The translations under genes and the position numbers were made by a program. 6,883 nt of DNA from an uncultured Ignavibacteria bacterium (GTDB lineage Bacteria > Bacteroidota > Ignavibacteria > Kapaibacteriales > UBA961), in contig CALMMI010000133.1 of the NCBI GenBank assembly GCA_937868245.1, positions 1 through 6,883 on the forward strand, read 5' to 3'. Under the pieces are notes generated by a model, which was given only the letters and a program-made list of their open reading frames with translations, ran no database searches and was not told the DNA's origin. Positions 4,791 to 6,883 of the stretch are shown here, piece by piece; within the stretch, counting starts at the first letter, position 1, and each line of letters begins with the position of its first letter.

Positions 4791-6623
4791 ATGGTTTCTC
4801 TTCTCCTCAGACGCAGCGCATTGTTACTTTTAGTGTTTTGTTCGTCATTTGCAGTGGGTTTTTCCGGTGAAGGTGACTCTGAACTCGCCGCCAAACTTCA
4901 AACACACGTAAAATACCTTGCTTCGGACGAACTTGAAGGGCGTGGATCCGGCAGTGCCGGCAACCGTAAAGCAGCAGAATATATCGCAGGTTTCTTTAAG
5001 CAGAATAATATTCCTCCCCTTGGCAGTTCTTATTTTCAGGAATTCAACGTTCCCACCTCCATAGCACTTGGCGATGGTAATAAATTTGGAATTGAAATTA
5101 CCGTTCAACAAGTAGGTGTTCCGATTGACCAAGCAAAACCTGTAAAAGTGAATTGGAAAGTAGGAAGTGAATACACTCCCCTCTCTTTTAGCGAAAATGG
5201 GACTGCAAACGGCAAACTTATTTTTGCAGGATACGGTATTTCCGCACCCGATTTGAAGTATGATGATTTTGATGGAATTGATGTAAAAGGGAATTTTATA
5301 ATAGTTATCCGCGGTACACCGGAGGGAGACGACAACCACGGGAAATTCAGCAGTTATGCTTCGCTTCGTTCCAAAATGCTGAATGCACGCGAAAAAGGAG
5401 CTGCAGGAATTATCTTCATAAGCGGTGCCGGAGACGGAGCTGATTCGCTAATGGAACTTACAATGGGTACTGCTGATAAGAACTCCGGCTTGATTGCACT
5501 CCACGCAAAAAGAATGGCTGCCTCTAAATTATTTCCTCGCGACCGTCCGCTTGTATCTGCCGATGCTCAAATTATCAAAACGAAGAAACCAAACAGCTTT
5601 GAAATCCAAAATATAAAAATTACTGTCAATGTTCAGTTAACGAGAGTAGAAAGTCCAACCTCGAATGTAATTGCTGTTGTACGTGGTACGAACCCTGCCC
5701 TTGCAAATGAATATATTGTTGCCGGAGCGCATTACGACCATCTCGGATGGGGTGAGGAAGGAACATTATATTCAGGCAAAGAAAAGAAGATTCATTACGG
5801 TGCTGATGATAACGCCTCGGGTACTGCCGGAATTATGGAACTTGCTTCCATTGTTTCACGTAACCCAATGGAACGTCCTGTAGTATTTATGTTGTTCAGC
5901 GGCGAAGAGCATGGTCTTCTCGGTTCGGCATTCTACGTAAAGAACCCAATTATACCACTTGAAAATACGGTCTGTATGCTGAATTTGGATATGATTGGCA
6001 GATTGAAAGACAACAAAATCAACGTTCAAGGTGTTGGCACATCATCAAGATGGCAGAGCCTGGTTGATTCCCTCGGCAAAGTATATTCATTTACAATTTC
6101 AACAACTGCGGATGGTTTCGGTCCAAGCGACCATTCTTCATTCTTTGGTAAAGATCGTCCGGTATTGTTTGTATTTACAGGTCTGCACACCGACTATCAC
6201 CGCCCTACGGACACATGGGATAAAATTAATTACGAAGGTCAGGCAACCGTAGTCCGTTTTGCAGAATCAGCCTTGAGATCTGTTTCGCATACCACTGAAA
6301 AACCTGATTTTATAAAAGTAAAATCTACAACCCAAACTACAGGCGGCTTCAAAGTTTCAATCGGCATTATCCCCGATTATTCCGACAATCCGAAAGGACT
6401 GAAAATTACCGGAGTTCGCGAGGGCAGCCCAGCTGAAAAAGCGGGGATGCAAGCCGATGATATTATTACAAAATTCGGTGCAACAACTATCAAGAACATC
6501 TACGATTATACAGCAGTACTTGGGCAATGCAAAGCTAGTGAAAAACTTAAAATCGTTGTCCTGCGGGGTCCTAAGGAAGATAAAGAAGTTACACTCGAAG
6601 TTATTCCCGAAGCGAAGAAATAA
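4791..6623 (+). CDS. Exported M28-family zinc metallopeptidase with PA and PDZ domains
   Basis: This 610-residue protein has an N-terminal signal peptide (about 1-23; the cysteine at 17 follows Phe, so it is not a lipobox). HVKYLASDELEGRGSGSAGNRKAAEYI (about 39-65) is the usual opening of bacterial M28 aminopeptidase-like enzymes. A protease-associated (PA) insert spans about 137-260 (GKLIFAGYGI, FDGIDVKGNFIIVIRG, AREKGAAGIIFI). The catalytic core shows a complete two-metal site: His314 (AGAHYDHLG), bridging Asp340 (GADDNASG), general base Glu372 and ligand Glu373 (SGEEHGLLGS), Asp400 (LNLDMIG) and His470 (TDYHRPTD). A PDZ domain closes the protein (about 520-605, LKITGVREGSPAEKAGMQADDIITKFG) and probably guides substrates or partners. 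The reaction is expected to be removal of N-terminal residues from peptides in the periplasm or outside; the exact substrate is unknown. The ATG follows AAAAGG (4775-4780) at 10 bases. No type IX C-terminal sorting domain is evident. The gene is monocistronic as far as the window shows. Confidence 0.93.
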   Translation: MVSLLLRRSALLLLVFCSSFAVGFSGEGDSELAAKLQTHVKYLASDELEGRGSGSAGNRKAAEYIAGFFKQNNIPPLGSSYFQEFNVPTSIALGDGNKFGIEITVQQVGVPIDQAKPVKVNWKVGSEYTPLSFSENGTANGKLIFAGYGISAPDLKYDDFDGIDVKGNFIIVIRGTPEGDDNHGKFSSYASLRSKMLNAREKGAAGIIFISGAGDGADSLMELTMGTADKNSGLIALHAKRMAASKLFPRDRPLVSADAQIIKTKKPNSFEIQNIKITVNVQLTRVESPTSNVIAVVRGTNPALANEYIVAGAHYDHLGWGEEGTLYSGKEKKIHYGADDNASGTAGIMELASIVSRNPMERPVVFMLFSGEEHGLLGSAFYVKNPIIPLENTVCMLNLDMIGRLKDNKINVQGVGTSSRWQSLVDSLGKVYSFTISTTADGFGPSDHSSFFGKDRPVLFVFTGLHTDYHRPTDTWDKINYEGQATVVRFAESALRSVSHTTEKPDFIKVKSTTQTTGGFKVSIGIIPDYSDNPKGLKITGVREGSPAEKAGMQADDIITKFGATTIKNIYDYTAVLGQCKASEKLKIVVLRGPKEDKEVTLEVIPEAKK

Positions 6624-6883
6624 CAATTTATTGAACATAGTAATCCTATACTCTTATATGAATCTATTTGTAGGATTTGATTTGATATTGCAAGGATTGA
6701 ACTTGAAATTTTAAGTAGGTAAATTTATAACAAATTCACAATTCACAGGAGGGGTTTACTGCGTAATTTCTACAATAAAATCTTTTGAAAAATGTCGCTT
6801 AGTGGCAAAGTGCATTATATTTTTTTGTTTCAACAAATTATAATCGAACTTTTTGAGGGGTAGGCCAAGTATAATAGTCCTTA
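6624..6883. other. AT-rich 3' intergenic region without a supportable gene
   Basis: No convincing ORF is present on either strand. A 7-bp inverted repeat, AATCCTA (6642-6648) with TAGGATT (6671-6677), has a 22-base loop and no following T-run, so it is at best a weak terminator for the peptidase gene. Two tandem copies of AATTCAC (6733-6746) are followed directly by AGGAGGGG (6747-6754), a strong Shine-Dalgarno-like stretch with no start codon at a usable distance. Two TATAAT hexamers (6839-6844, 6870-6875) lack a -35 partner. The next gene presumably starts beyond the window. Confidence 0.4.

Noticed and set aside
4791..4860. Lipoprotein signal in the M28 peptidase
   Set aside because: The only N-terminal cysteine (17) is preceded by Phe, which does not fit the lipobox. 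An ordinary signal peptide cleavage a few residues later fits better.
4845..5339. Long minus-strand open frame (164 codons) opposite the peptidase gene
   Set aside because: It is antisense to the well-supported PA-domain region, has no recognisable domain or ribosome-binding site, and its composition reflects the opposite-strand codons.
6456..6714. Small plus-strand ORF overlapping the 3' end of the peptidase gene
   Set aside because: Most of it is an out-of-frame read of the PDZ region. It lacks a ribosome-binding site and ends in AT-rich low-complexity sequence.
6839..6875. Sigma-70-type promoters at the two TATAAT hexamers
   Set aside because: Neither has a TTGACA-like hexamer at 16-18 bases, and the window's other promoters follow the TAnnTTTG form.

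Overview
The window looks like a chromosomal segment from the Bacteroidota/Chlorobiota-Ignavibacteria side of the FCB group. This is inferred from three things: an OmpA-type protein fusing PD40 (WD40-like) repeats, a carboxypeptidase-regulatory-like domain and OmpA; AT-rich intergenic DNA with matches to the Bacteroidota promoter form TTTG-N20-TAnnTTTG; and start sites with weak or absent Shine-Dalgarno sequences mixed with AAGGA-type ones. No mobile element, CRISPR array or phage gene is visible, and the exact lineage cannot be fixed by eye.

Layout. Positions 1-142 hold a minus-strand tRNA-Pro(UGG), its promoter, and half of a terminator cut by the window edge. Positions 143-464 form a long AT-rich gap with a plus-strand promoter (254-285) and a structured leader whose overlapping hairpins could be mutually exclusive. 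A 20-codon ORF in the leader ends in a hairpin loop. The gap feeds an exported amidohydrolase-fold protein (465-1778) that has lost the histidines expected to bind metal. A terminator (1809-1850) closes that unit.

A new promoter near 1867-1874 starts a two-gene unit: an outer-membrane beta-barrel protein (1921-2775), then 21 bases later a PD40-CRD-OmpA envelope protein (2797-4269). The pair resembles the barrel/PorE-like modules of type IX secretion and envelope-anchoring systems, but nothing in the window proves that role. The unit ends at a strong hairpin (4300-4348) that runs into the 3' end of a convergent small gene on the minus strand (4347-4553). That gene looks like a type II antitoxin with no toxin beside it.

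A 237-base divergent regulatory region (4554-4790) separates it from an exported M28-family metallopeptidase with PA and PDZ domains (4791-6623), which keeps a full set of metal ligands. The last 260 bases (6624-6883) hold no gene I can support.

Common theme: all four large proteins carry signal peptides and act in the envelope or periplasm: a degenerate hydrolase, a barrel, a peptidoglycan-binding OmpA protein and a peptidase. The least explained elements are the amidohydrolase pseudoenzyme with its switch-like leader, and the solitary antitoxin.
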